DNA of 35,223 nt from Gemmatimonadota bacterium (GCA_947471365.1 CANIWQ010000019.1:1-35223), one strand, 5' to 3'; shown: positions 15,130-22,348, counted from the stretch's first letter. The notes: generated from the sequence alone by a model not told the origin. Numbers and translations are program-made.

Positions 15130-16998
15130 TCAGTCGATCAGTCGCAGATCGAGCAACTCGACGGCGGCATCGAGCACGGGATCGCGTTTGCGGAGCATCA
15201 TCACACGATTGGCAATCACATCATCGGCGGTGAGGCGGCTCCCCCGCGTCTCACCGGCCATCTTGATTGCGATCTTCGAGGCGCCGTCAAAAATACTCCG
15301 CACCGCCGCGAGGATCGGTGCCTGGTTGGCCTCGAGGGCCGACGCAATGGCATCGGAGCTCACCCCCACCGTGATCACGCCCTGCGCGGTGACCGCGACC
15401 GGCGTGCCTTCGGCGAGCGCACTGGCAATCACACCACGTCCGGTGGCACGCACCGCTTCGATCACGTCGTCCCAGTGCTCCGAGAGGCGATTGATATCGA
15501 GCGGCTGCATTTTGCGCGCAGCCGGTGCCACATCGGCGAGGGGCGCGGTCTCCGCGACCTTCGCTGGACGCTCGGCGCGTGCGATCGGGGGCGGCGAAAT
15601 GGGACGCCCCTCCGACGGCGCCTCCATCGGCGGCGAGGCCAGTCGTGCCGATGGTGCCGATGGTGCCGATGGTGCCGATGGTGCCGATGGTGCACTCGAC
15701 GGCGCAGCCATTGGCGCAGCCATGGGCGCAGCCATTGGCGCCGAATCAAAAGCGCGTGACGGCGCACGGGACGCTGCGCTGTCGGCCATCATCGGGGCGC
15801 GCACCTCGCTGGGTGCGGCACGACGCGTACCGCCACCGCCCACCGCGGCCGAACTGCTGCCACCGCCGCCCAGCCCTCGGAGCACATCCTCAAGGCCGAG
15901 CGTTTTATCGAGCAAGGCAAAACGCACGAGCAATGTTTCAAATAGCATCTGCGGCTGGCCGCTGCGACGGAAATGCGGTTCGATTTCCACCAGCATCGTC
16001 ATCATGCGCAGCAGGTCGCCACTCGAGAACTTGTCTTTGCGGGCTTCGAGGGCGAGGCGCAAATGGTCCGAGAGATCGGGCACCGCGCCACCGAGGGCGA
16101 TCGCCAACTGCGCGCGCACCACATCACCGAACCCGGCGAGCAGCAGGCCAAAGTCCACGCCGTAATCGCCGAGTCGGGCGGCCGCGCCAAAGACATCGCC
16201 CGCGCGCCGTTCGCCGACGATATCGAGCAACGCCACGTACTCGTCTTCGTGCACCAAGCCGAGCGCCTCGCGCACGCGCTGCGCCGTCACGGTGCCCTCG
16301 CCCAGTGACAGTACTTGGTCGGTGAGCGAGAGTGCGTCGCGCATGGAGCCATCGGCGGCGCGCGCGAGCATACCGAGCGCGTCAGATTCCGCGGTGATCC
16401 CCTCAAGGGCGAGCACGGCGGAAAGCCGTTCGCGCACATCGTGCGGACCAATGCGCTTGAGATCAAACCGCTGCACGCGCGACAGTACGGGCGCGGCGGC
16501 CTGCGCAATCTTCTGCGGCTCGGTGGTGGCAAAGGCAAACACCACGCGTGGCGGCGGCTCTTCGAGAATCTTGAGGAGCGCATTCCACGCTTCGCGCGTG
16601 AGCATGTGCGCTTCATCAATGATGTACACCTTGTACTGATCCGGCCCGCTCGGCGCATACATCGCGCGTTCGCGCAGGTCGCGGGCGTCGTCCACGCCGC
16701 GGTTCGAGGCGGCGTCGATTTCTACCACATCAAGACTCGCCGAGCCCGCCCAGATCCGCGTACACGAGCCACACTCGCCGCACGGTTCGCGGTCTGGGCG
16801 TCGCTGCTCGCAGTTGAGCGCCATAGCGAGCACGCGAGCGAGGGTTGTCTTGCCCGTGCCGCGCGGTCCGCAGAACAGATAGGCGTGCGCCACTCGGTCG
16901 CTGGCAATCGCGTTGCGCAACGTGGTCGCCACGTGCGATTGCACGGCGACATCCGCAAAGCGTTTGGGGCGGTACTTTCGAGCGAGGGCGAGCGACAT
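15130..16998 (-). CDS. dnaX: DNA polymerase III subunit gamma/tau
   Basis: A 622-residue clamp-loader subunit. The AAA+ core has Walker A GPRGTGKTT (residues 44-52), a four-cysteine zinc module (Cys63, 73, 76, 79), Walker B with DEAHML and the sensor region ATTEPQKI. Domain III follows, then a low-complexity linker (about residues 385-490) and a C-terminal domain (SEHWDDVIEAVRATG onward) expected to contact other replisome parts. The linker carries five APS repeats and three MAAP repeats coded by tandem DNA repeats. No A-rich slippery heptamer typical of programmed frameshifting was seen, so a separate short gamma form is not predicted. Upstream, TAATTT lies 6 bases before ATG 16998, suggesting a leaderless message. 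Confidence 0.96.
   Translation of the reverse strand: MSLALARKYRPKRFADVAVQSHVATTLRNAIASDRVAHAYLFCGPRGTGKTTLARVLAMALNCEQRRPDREPCGECGSCTRIWAGSASLDVVEIDAASNRGVDDARDLRERAMYAPSGPDQYKVYIIDEAHMLTREAWNALLKILEEPPPRVVFAFATTEPQKIAQAAAPVLSRVQRFDLKRIGPHDVRERLSAVLALEGITAESDALGMLARAADGSMRDALSLTDQVLSLGEGTVTAQRVREALGLVHEDEYVALLDIVGERRAGDVFGAAARLGDYGVDFGLLLAGFGDVVRAQLAIALGGAVPDLSDHLRLALEARKDKFSSGDLLRMMTMLVEIEPHFRRSGQPQMLFETLLVRFALLDKTLGLEDVLRGLGGGGSSSAAVGGGGTRRAAPSEVRAPMMADSAASRAPSRAFDSAPMAAPMAAPMAAPSSAPSAPSAPSAPSAPSARLASPPMEAPSEGRPISPPPIARAERPAKVAETAPLADVAPAARKMQPLDINRLSEHWDDVIEAVRATGRGVIASALAEGTPVAVTAQGVITVGVSSDAIASALEANQAPILAAVRSIFDGASKIAIKMAGETRGSRLTADDVIANRVMMLRKRDPVLDAAVELLDLRLID
15645..15739 (-). repeat. 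Tandem repeats inside the dnaX linker
   Basis: Five perfect copies of the 9-mer GTGCCGATG (+ strand, 15645-15689) encode Ala-Pro-Ser repeats. Next to them, 15701-15739 has three 12-base units (GGCGCAGCCATT/G) encoding Met-Ala-Ala-Pro. All units are multiples of three, so copy-number change would lengthen or shorten the linker without breaking the frame. Confidence 0.85.
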
Positions 16999-17139
16999 AC
17001 ATAGAAATTAGCGCCGAGCGGGGCGGGAGGTTAGTGACGGCTGAAATAGGTTTTCTTCCCACACATCCACCCTCCCAGCCGTCCCCGCTGCCACAGCCCC
17101 CCAGCCCGGCTCCCGTGTCCGGAAATCTCCCGTTCGCCC

Positions 17140-17169
17140 TTGACCGGAGCGGCACAGGCGGACTAGACT
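17140..17169 (+). promoter_or_regulatory. Promoter of the aromatic amino acid operon
   Basis: TTGACC (17140-17145) and TAGACT (17164-17169) are separated by 18 bases and resemble a sigma-70-type -35/-10 pair (5/6 and 4/6 matches). The rest of the gap from dnaX (17011-17139) shows no gene. Transcription would begin near 17176-17177, at the second ATG of the leader peptide. Confidence 0.5.
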
Positions 17170-17176
17170 GATGTCC

Positions 17177-17251
17177 ATGAACGCCGGCGCCGCCACCTAC
17201 TTTTATTACTACTATCGCACCCCAGTCACGGGTCGCGGCGGTAGGGGTTAG
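17177..17251 (+). CDS. Aromatic leader peptide (Tyr/Phe attenuation)
   Basis: A 24-codon open frame, MNAGAATYFYYYYRTPVTGRG followed by GRG, ending at TAG 17249-17251. It holds six consecutive aromatic codons at 17198-17215 (TAC TTT TAT TAC TAC TAT: five Tyr, one Phe). An upstream in-frame ATG at 17171 would add Met-Ser, but it is only one base after the predicted -10, so 17177 is preferred and the mRNA would be leaderless. There is no strong ribosome binding site for either ATG; GGCGGA is a weak candidate for 17171. The frame ends 36 bases before a rho-independent terminator in front of the DAHP synthase gene. Stalling at these codons when charged Tyr-tRNA is scarce would report on tyrosine supply, as in known phe/trp leaders. 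Confidence 0.75.
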   Translation: MNAGAATYFYYYYRTPVTGRGGRG

Positions 17252-17317
17252 CGCGCACACAGCGCCGTAACAGCTCCCGCAAGCACGAGGCCCGTGGAAA
17301 CTTCCACGGGCCTTTTT
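17226..17317 (+). terminator. Attenuator: terminator with competing antiterminator
   Basis: Terminator: 17288-17299 (AGGCCCGTGGAA) pairs with 17302-17313 (TTCCACGGGCCT), then TTTTT at 17313-17317. Antiterminator: 17226-17234 (TCACGGGTC) can pair with 17289-17297 (GGCCCGTGG) over 9 bp including two G-U pairs, which uses up the left arm of the terminator. The 5' antiterminator arm starts 10 bases after the last Tyr codon, so a ribosome stalled on the Tyr block would leave it free. A ribosome reaching the TAG at 17249 would cover or disturb it. The structure comes from reading the sequence; the mechanism is by analogy with trp/phe attenuators. Confidence 0.75.
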
Positions 17318-17356
17318 CGTTTGCGCCCATCTCTCCCGACTGCCGTTGGAGGCCCC

Positions 17357-18442
17357 GTGATTCTCGTCACCCGAACCCATCTCACCCCCGCTGAACTCGA
17401 CGGTATTCGCGAGTTCATGGAGGCACGTGGATTGCGCACCCACGTCTCCACCGGCGTCGACCGGACCGTCATCGGCTGCATTGGCGATGTCGGGGGCATC
17501 GACGAAGGCGCCGTCCGGGCGCTCTCTGGGGTGGATTCCGTGCACCGCGTGCGCAAACCGTACCGGCTCGCGTCTTGCGAGTTCGTGGCCGCCCGAACCA
17601 CCATCGCGCTCGGCGATGCGGCCGGCACGATCATCGGCGGCCGAGAGATCGTGATCGCGGCTGGCCCGTGCTCGGTCGAAGGGCGCGCGATGCTCATGGA
17701 GACGGCCGACGGGGTGCGGGCCGCCGGTGCCACCGTATTGCGCGGTGGCGCCTTCAAGCCCCGCACCTCACCGTACGCATTCCAAGGACTCGGCGAGGAA
17801 GGGCTCGACCTCCTCGCCGAGGCCCGGGCACGCACCGGCATGCCGATTGTGAGTGAAGTGATGGACCCGCGTCAGGTGGAGATGATGGCCGAACGCGTGG
17901 ACATTTTGCAAATCGGCGCGCGCAACATGCAGAACTATTCGCTGCTCGCCGAGGTGGGACGGGTCCGCCGGCCGGTGTTGCTCAAACGCGGTCTCTCCGC
18001 GACCATCAGCGAGCTGTTGCAGGCGGCGGAGCACATCATGGCGCAGGGGAATCGCCAGGTGATGCTGTGCGAACGCGGCATTCGCACCTTTGAGACTGCG
18101 ACGCGCAACACGTTCGACGTCGCGGCGGTGCCGGTACTCAAAGCCGAGACGCATCTGCCAGTGATTGTGGACCCCAGTCATGCGGCGGGGCGCGCGGATC
18201 TCGTGGCACCGCTCGCATTCGCGGCGATCGCGGCCGGCGCCGATGGATTGATTATTGAGGTACATCCCCGCCCTGCGGAAGCGCAGAGCGATGGTGACCA
18301 ATCGCTCACGATCGACGCCTTCGCTTCGATGATGCGCGCGCTGGCTCCCTTCGCGGCCGCGGCGGGCCGGACACTCGGTGAGCCGGTAGCCCCTGCGTCG
18401 ATCGGCGCTGAGGCGAGCGCGCAGTCAGCGTGGGTCGCATGA
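17357..18442 (+). CDS. aroF: 3-deoxy-7-phosphoheptulonate (DAHP) synthase, type I-beta
   Basis: A 361-residue enzyme that joins phosphoenolpyruvate and erythrose-4-phosphate, the first step to aromatic amino acids. Residues 1-75 form the ferredoxin-like regulatory domain known from Thermotoga DAHP synthase ([31 protein letters not shown]), which in that enzyme mediates tyrosine feedback. The catalytic barrel follows with [51 protein letters not shown] and VDPSHAAGR. About 25 extra residues at the C-terminus are Ala-rich. The start is GTG 17357 with an excellent TTGGAGG 5 bases upstream; the longer frame overlaps the terminator. It is the first structural gene after the attenuator, and its stop overlaps the chorismate mutase start (ATGA). 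Confidence 0.96.
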   Translation: MILVTRTHLTPAELDGIREFMEARGLRTHVSTGVDRTVIGCIGDVGGIDEGAVRALSGVDSVHRVRKPYRLASCEFVAARTTIALGDAAGTIIGGREIVIAAGPCSVEGRAMLMETADGVRAAGATVLRGGAFKPRTSPYAFQGLGEEGLDLLAEARARTGMPIVSEVMDPRQVEMMAERVDILQIGARNMQNYSLLAEVGRVRRPVLLKRGLSATISELLQAAEHIMAQGNRQVMLCERGIRTFETATRNTFDVAAVPVLKAETHLPVIVDPSHAAGRADLVAPLAFAAIAAGADGLIIEVHPRPAEAQSDGDQSLTIDAFASMMRALAPFAAAAGRTLGEPVAPASIGAEASAQSAWVA

Positions 18443-18729
18443 CGCCCGCCGCACCGATCGACGCCGAGTTGAAGGCGTTGCGTGCCCAGGTGGAGGGCAT
18501 TGACGACCAACTCGTGGCACTCATCGCCGCGCGCGTGGCGTTGGCGCGGGCGGTTGGGGAACTCAAGCACGCGCGTGGGCTTCCCCTGCTCGACGCGACG
18601 CGCGAAGCGGCCGTGGTGCGTCGCGCCGGCCTCCGCGCGCGCGACGCCGGCGTGAGCGACGAACCCGTGCGCGCCATCTTCTGGCAACTCATTGAGCTCT
18701 GCCGTCATGCTCAGGAGCGCCCGCGATGA
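18439..18729 (+). CDS. Chorismate mutase, AroQ type
   Basis: A 96-residue all-helical AroQ-class enzyme turning chorismate into prephenate. The pattern [30 protein letters not shown]...[11 protein letters not shown]...[13 protein letters not shown] keeps the expected charged active-site residues (Arg of the first helix, Arg and Lys in [12 protein letters not shown], Arg-Glu in ATREAAV, Gln in FWQLIE). ATG 18439 overlaps the DAHP synthase stop and the gene's own stop overlaps tyrA (ATGA), so all three are translationally coupled. It is cytoplasmic. It may associate with the DAHP synthase, as known for other AroQ/DAHP synthase pairs; that is inference. Confidence 0.93.
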   Translation: MTPAAPIDAELKALRAQVEGIDDQLVALIAARVALARAVGELKHARGLPLLDATREAAVVRRAGLRARDAGVSDEPVRAIFWQLIELCRHAQERPR

Positions 18730-19568
18730 TCGCGCAGGAACGTATTGCCATCCTCGGGCTCGGACTCGTCGGTGGCTCTCTGGCCCGCGACCTGTCCGCG
18801 CGCGGCGCACAGGTGATGGGCTATGACATCGACCCGCTGCCGCTGCGCGCAGCGCAGCGGGCCCGTGCCATTCGCGAGATCGTGGACTCGGACTTCACCA
18901 CGCTCGCCACCGCAACGATTGTGGTGCTCTGCGTGCCGGTGGATGCGGCCCCAACGCTGCTCGAGGCCATCGCCCCACACCTCGGAGCCACCACGCTCGT
19001 TACCGATGTGGGAAGTACCAAACTCGCCATCGGCACGCGGGCTGCCGCGCTCGGCGTGCGCACACGCTTTGTGGGCGCACATCCAATGGCCGGTGACCAT
19101 CGGGCCGGATTTGCCGCGTCCACGTTGGGGATGTTTACGGGGGCCCGAGTGTATCTCTGTCCTTCGGCGGAATCTTCAACGGCCGCAAAAACAAAGGCGC
19201 TGGATCTCTGGCACGCCCTCGGCGCCGATGTGCGATGGACCACACCCGAGGCGCATGATGCAGAGGTGGCGTATACGAGCCACCTCCCCCACCTGCTCTC
19301 GGCGGCGCTGGCGCGCACCATCGAGCGTGCGGGACATGACCGCGCCGCGTTGGGCGCGGGCGGACAGTCAATGACGCGTCTCGCCGCTTCCTCGCCTGCG
19401 ATGTGGCAGGCCATTGTCGCCACCAATCACGAGGCCATCGCGCGCGCGCTGGCGGACTGCGCCGCGGAACTCGAGGCGGTGCGCGAAACCGTAGCGCGGG
19501 GCGACGTGGAGGCGATATGCCGGCTATTCACGCACACCGGCCGCTGGCTGGCGGAGCCCACGCCGTAA
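18726..19568 (+). CDS. tyrA: Prephenate dehydrogenase
   Basis: A 280-residue NAD(P)-dependent enzyme converting prephenate to 4-hydroxyphenylpyruvate, the tyrosine-specific step. It has the Rossmann motif LGLGLVGGSLARDL near residue 10, VPVDAAPTLLEAI, TDVGSTK, the substrate motif GAHPMAGDHRAGF and the helical C-terminal domain (SHLPHLLSAALA, RLAASSPAMWQAI). It lacks a C-terminal ACT domain, so tyrosine feedback probably acts at the DAHP synthase and at the attenuator. ATG 18726 overlaps the chorismate mutase stop by four bases. It is the last gene of the operon; the first visible + strand terminator downstream is at 19746-19786, beyond the oppositely oriented SRP RNA gene. Confidence 0.95.
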   Translation: MIAQERIAILGLGLVGGSLARDLSARGAQVMGYDIDPLPLRAAQRARAIREIVDSDFTTLATATIVVLCVPVDAAPTLLEAIAPHLGATTLVTDVGSTKLAIGTRAAALGVRTRFVGAHPMAGDHRAGFAASTLGMFTGARVYLCPSAESSTAAKTKALDLWHALGADVRWTTPEAHDAEVAYTSHLPHLLSAALARTIERAGHDRAALGAGGQSMTRLAASSPAMWQAIVATNHEAIARALADCAAELEAVRETVARGDVEAICRLFTHTGRWLAEPTP

Positions 19569-19585
19569 GTCTCGGCACTCGCAAT

Positions 19586-19631
19586 AAAAAAGCGCGGGGG
19601 GCACCCGATAAAATCGGATAACCCCCCGCGC
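19586..19631 (-). terminator. Terminator of the SRP RNA gene
   Basis: GCGCGGGGGG (19592-19601) pairs with CCCCCCGCGC (19622-19631), with an inner CCGAT/ATCGG stem. On the - strand it is followed by a run of six T (19591-19586). It lies directly 3' of ffs. Confidence 0.85.
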
Positions 19632-19635
19632 CAGT

Positions 19636-19733
19636 GCCCCAGGCCTGACGATGCGACGTACGACATCACGTACCGTTGCTTCCTTTCGGACCTGGCGGGG
19701 TTGGTGCGCGTGCGACCACCGGGACCTGGGACT
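19636..19733 (-). ncRNA. ffs: Signal recognition particle RNA, small bacterial type (4.5S)
   Basis: The - strand contains the highly conserved SRP domain IV: CCAGGTCCGAAAGGAAGCAACGG (split: CCAGGTCC, GAAA tetraloop, GGAAGCA internal loop) near the middle. The ends pair: CCCAGG...CC at the 5' end (19730 downward) with GG...CCTGGG at the 3' end (19643-19638). The total of about 98 bases fits the 4.5S form without an Alu domain. The tetraloop is GAAA rather than GGAA. TACATT at 19744-19739 (- strand) is a good -10, placing the start near 19731. The RNA assembles with Ffh to target membrane proteins. Ends are approximate to a few bases. Confidence 0.9.
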
Positions 19734-19745
19734 CCGGAAATGTAC

Positions 19746-19786
19746 ACAGGGCGAGGCCGGTTTTGCACCGACCCCGCCCTGTTTTT
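19746..19786 (+). terminator. + strand terminator overlapping the ffs promoter
   Basis: 19746-19761 pairs with 19767-19782 (two mismatches in 16 bp) around a TTTGC loop, followed by TTTTT (19782-19786) on the + strand. The only + strand transcription unit that could reach it is the aroF-chorismate mutase-tyrA operon ending at 19568. On the - strand it sits just after the aminotransferase stop (19797), where it may also act weakly. Confidence 0.75.
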
Positions 19787-19796
19787 CTGCCGGTTC

Positions 19797-20951
19797 CTAT
19801 ACCAGGATAGGCTTGAGCGCCTCGGCCGCCCGCTGCATCTCGGACAGGGTGCCAATCGAGATGCGCAGCTGCGTGTTGAGCGGTGGGAACTGACGCCCGA
19901 CGGCCACGCCGCGCTTGAGTGCCTCCGCCTTGAACAGTTTGACGTCCTTGCGGATGTCCACCATCAAGAAGTTGGCGTCAGAGATGCCCACCGCGAATCC
20001 CGCGCTCTCAAAGAATTTGCGCGTGAAGGCCTTGGCCTCGCGATTCTTCTTCTGCTCGGCTGCAATGTGCGCCGTGTCCGTGATGGCCACCGCGGCACCG
20101 GCGAGCGCGAGCTGATTCACGCCGGAGTCGAGGATCCACGGGCTGATTTTATCGAGGGCTTCCGGGAGGCCAATCGCGTAGCCGCAACGCACGCCCGCCA
20201 TGCCGAACACCTTGGACATGGTGCGCGTGACAATCACGTGCGGGTTCTGCATCGCCAACGGAATGGCGGTCGCGTAGGAGGGATCATCCACATACTCGTG
20301 ATACGCCTCATCCACGAGGATGGTAGTCTGCGGGGATGTTTTGCCGACCTGCTCGACGAACGCTGCCACGGCGGCTTTGCCATGCACCGTCGCCGTGGGA
20401 TTGTTGGGATTGCAGAAGTACACGAGCCCAGCGCCCTTGGACGCTTCGGCCATGGGCTGAAGGTCGAGCCGTAACTTCGCGTCCACTGGCACCGAGCGCA
20501 CGGACGCGCCGAGGAATTTCGCAAAGTTCGCGGAGGTCTCGAAGGTGGGCGACGCGACGACCAGCGCGCGCTCCTTCGATGTGAGCGCCTGCACCGTCAC
20601 CCGTAGCAGTTCACCGCTGCCGCAGCTGAGCAAAACGTTCTCACTCTTCACGCCGTGGAGCTTGGCGATGGCCGCGCGAAGGTCTTCTTCAAACTTAAAC
20701 GGATAGCGATTGGCCTCGGCGAACGCGCCGTGCATCGCCTGAAAGACTTTTTCGCCGGCGCCGTTTGGGTTTTCGTTGCTATCAATGCGGATGATGCCGT
20801 TCGCGGCTGCCGCCATGCGGTCGGCGCGTCGCCCGGTACTCGACTGCGCGTAGAGCGCCTCGCGGCCGCGACCTTGGATCAGCGGAAGGGCGAGCACACC
20901 CGCACCACCGGCGCCGATGGAGGTGAGAAACGCACGACGAGACACCGACAT
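19797..20951 (-). CDS. Tat-exported HisC-like aminotransferase
   Basis: A 384-residue fold-type I PLP aminotransferase of the histidinol-phosphate/aromatic class. It has DSNENPNGAGEKV, SCGSGELLRV, NPNNPTATVHG, VDEAYHEYVDD (Asp214), the PLP lysine in RTMSKVFGMAGVRCGY (Lys247) and the terminal LRISIGT arginine. Unusually it begins with a twin-arginine signal, MSVSRRAFLTSIGAGGAG followed by VLALPL, with likely cleavage near LYAQ. The Tat pathway exports folded, cofactor-loaded proteins, so the enzyme probably works outside the cytoplasm. ATG 20951 is chosen because the Tat motif starts there. The substrate (aromatic amino acid, histidinol phosphate or other) is unknown. It is the last gene of a run starting at 25227 and lies 23 bases after the upstream gene. 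Confidence 0.9.
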   Translation of the reverse strand: MSVSRRAFLTSIGAGGAGVLALPLIQGRGREALYAQSSTGRRADRMAAAANGIIRIDSNENPNGAGEKVFQAMHGAFAEANRYPFKFEEDLRAAIAKLHGVKSENVLLSCGSGELLRVTVQALTSKERALVVASPTFETSANFAKFLGASVRSVPVDAKLRLDLQPMAEASKGAGLVYFCNPNNPTATVHGKAAVAAFVEQVGKTSPQTTILVDEAYHEYVDDPSYATAIPLAMQNPHVIVTRTMSKVFGMAGVRCGYAIGLPEALDKISPWILDSGVNQLALAGAAVAITDTAHIAAEQKKNREAKAFTRKFFESAGFAVGISDANFLMVDIRKDVKLFKAEALKRGVAVGRQFPPLNTQLRISIGTLSEMQRAAEALKPILV

Positions 20952-20974
20952 CAGCGACTCCGGGAAGAGGGGGA

Positions 20975-21442
20975 CTACGCCGAAGGGGTGAGCCCCGGCC
21001 ACGACGCTAAGTTGTAGGTCGCAATGGTAAAGAGATAGTGCGCACCGTCTTCGCCATGGGCGGCACGCACCGCATCGGCGGCGCGCTTCACCGCCGCCTC
21101 GGTGGCAAAGGGCGGCTCCAGCGACTCTTCGATCACCCCGTTCGCGTGCTTCACGCCAGCGGCGTCGAGGAAGGTGATCTGAATAGCCGGCTCAAACTCT
21201 ACATACAGAAGGTGCAACAGGTCGAGTTCGTCTTGATTGCTTTCGGCGTTCATGCGCACGATTTCACGCGCGAGCCGGTCCACCGGCCACGACATCAGCG
21301 TTGCCGCGCGGAAACCGCCACCGCGCGACACGAGGCGCTGGACGAATCCGGCGCGGACATCACGATGCGCGGTCATGGCCTTGGTCACGAGGGCCAAGCG
21401 GCGGGCGGGCGGGAGCGAACGATACGGGGTTGGATTTGCCAT
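20975..21442 (-). CDS. Conserved-looking protein of unknown function
   Basis: 155 residues, soluble, with no signal peptide or membrane segment. The N-terminal half is basic and helical (SLPPARRLALVTKAMTAHRDVRAGFVQRLVSRGGGFR); the C-terminal half is acidic with DELDLLHLLYVEFEPAIQITFLDAAGVKHANG and a helix ending in DAVRAAHGEDGAHYLFTIATYN. I do not recognise a family. ATG 21442 is used; it lies 12 bases after the thioesterase stop, and the aminotransferase follows 23 bases downstream, so it is in the same unit. Codon pattern and GC match its neighbours. Confidence 0.75.
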   Translation of the reverse strand: MANPTPYRSLPPARRLALVTKAMTAHRDVRAGFVQRLVSRGGGFRAATLMSWPVDRLAREIVRMNAESNQDELDLLHLLYVEFEPAIQITFLDAAGVKHANGVIEESLEPPFATEAAVKRAADAVRAAHGEDGAHYLFTIATYNLASWPGLTPSA

Positions 21443-21454
21443 ACTGAAAGCTAG

Positions 21455-21964
21455 CTAATCGGCGAGCCCGCGTCCCTGCACCGTCATCATGGTGCCAAGG
21501 AGCTCGAGGAGCTGGGTTTCGGCCCCGTCAGCCGCGATGGCCGAAAAAGTGCCGCGTACCACGCTCACATTGCGCCCTTGGCGCACGACCTCGCCCCGCG
21601 CGATAAACCGCGCCCCCTTGGCCGGCGCGAGAAGATTCACCTTGAACTCAATGCTCAGCACCGCCGCGTCATCCGGCATCAGGGTGAGCGCGGCATAGCC
21701 GCAGGCGGAATCGGTAACTGAGGCGCCGACCCCGGCGTGCAGAAAGCCATGTTGCTGTACAAGCTCGTTCCGAAACGGGAGCGTAATCTCGACGCGTCCT
21801 GGAGCGACGCTGCCGAGCGACGCTCCCAGCAGTTGAAGGAACGCTTGTTTGTCGAAGCTCGTGCGAATGCGCGACTCGAGCGCTGCCTGCAACGCGTCGG
21901 CGCCGGGAGCATCGGCGCCGAGAGCCCCGGCGCCGGACGTACCCTCGGCGTGAGCTCCGCTCAC
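21455..21964 (-). CDS. Hotdog-fold thioesterase (PaaI-like)
   Basis: 169 residues. From about residue 30 it is a typical PaaI/YbdB hotdog domain: RVEITLPFRNELVQQHGFLHAGVGASVTDSACGYAAL with the conserved HG...HAG, then LSIEFKVNLLAPAKGARFIARGEVVRQGRNVSVVRGTF. Such enzymes hydrolyse acyl-CoA thioesters. The first 25 residues are Ala/Gly-rich with a GADAPGADAL duplication and are probably disordered. GTG 21964 is chosen because it forms a GTGA overlap with the rhodanese stop; a later start just before the domain is possible. The acyl substrate is unknown. Confidence 0.85.
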   Translation of the reverse strand: MSGAHAEGTSGAGALGADAPGADALQAALESRIRTSFDKQAFLQLLGASLGSVAPGRVEITLPFRNELVQQHGFLHAGVGASVTDSACGYAALTLMPDDAAVLSIEFKVNLLAPAKGARFIARGEVVRQGRNVSVVRGTFSAIAADGAETQLLELLGTMMTVQGRGLAD

Positions 21965-22335
21965 GGCAAGGTGACAGGAGCGCCAGCGGCGGTCCACGCG
22001 CGCCAGCCACCGTCCATCGACACGACGTTCGTGTAGCCCATCTTCTGCAAGACGTCACCCGCGAGTGCAGAGCGGAACCCGCCGCCACAATACAGAATGA
22101 TCTCGGCGTCCTTGTTCGGAATGGCCACCTCGACATCCCGCTCAATCACGCCCTTGCCGAGATGAATCGCCCCCTCGGCGAAGCCCATGTTCCATTCGCG
22201 ATCTTCGCGCACGTCGACGAGCACGACGTCGGGATTTGCGAGCTGACGCGCCAGTGTCTGCGGTACGTTCAACTCACGCACGCGGGATTTGGCGTCGTCT
22301 ACCAGAACGAGGAAACCACCGGCATGCTGCGTCAT
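21961..22335 (-). CDS. Single-domain rhodanese
   Basis: 124 residues forming one rhodanese domain: NPDVVLVDVREDREWNMGFAEGAIHLGKG, the active-site loop YCGGGFRSA with catalytic Cys83, and NVVSMDGGWRAW. It is expected to accept sulfane sulfur and pass it on, for example to thiols or tRNA/Fe-S pathways. ATG 22335 has GAGGTGG upstream; the longer frame to 22413 overlaps the threonine aldolase gene. It is cytoplasmic. It starts 13 bases after the aldolase stop and overlaps the thioesterase start by four bases. Confidence 0.93.
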   Translation of the reverse strand: MTQHAGGFLVLVDDAKSRVRELNVPQTLARQLANPDVVLVDVREDREWNMGFAEGAIHLGKGVIERDVEVAIPNKDAEIILYCGGGFRSALAGDVLQKMGYTNVVSMDGGWRAWTAAGAPVTLP

Positions 22336-22348
22336 AGCCACCTCACGT

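Noticed and set aside
14287-15759. A 490-codon open frame on the + strand opposite recR-ybaB-dnaX
   Set aside because: It has no domain signature, is His/Arg-rich as expected for the antisense of GC-rich genes, and three well-identified genes lie on the other strand.
15130-16998. Programmed frameshift giving a short gamma subunit from dnaX
   Set aside because: No A-rich slippery heptamer seen on the coding strand in the expected region.
17171-17357. T-box element upstream of aroF
   Set aside because: No T-box sequence (AGGGTGGNACCGCG) or specifier-loop stem; the leader peptide and two exclusive stems fit ribosome-mediated attenuation better.
19636-19733. SRP RNA on the + strand
   Set aside because: The conserved GGAAGCA loop and tetraloop are on the - strand, and the T-run of the adjacent terminator fits the - direction.
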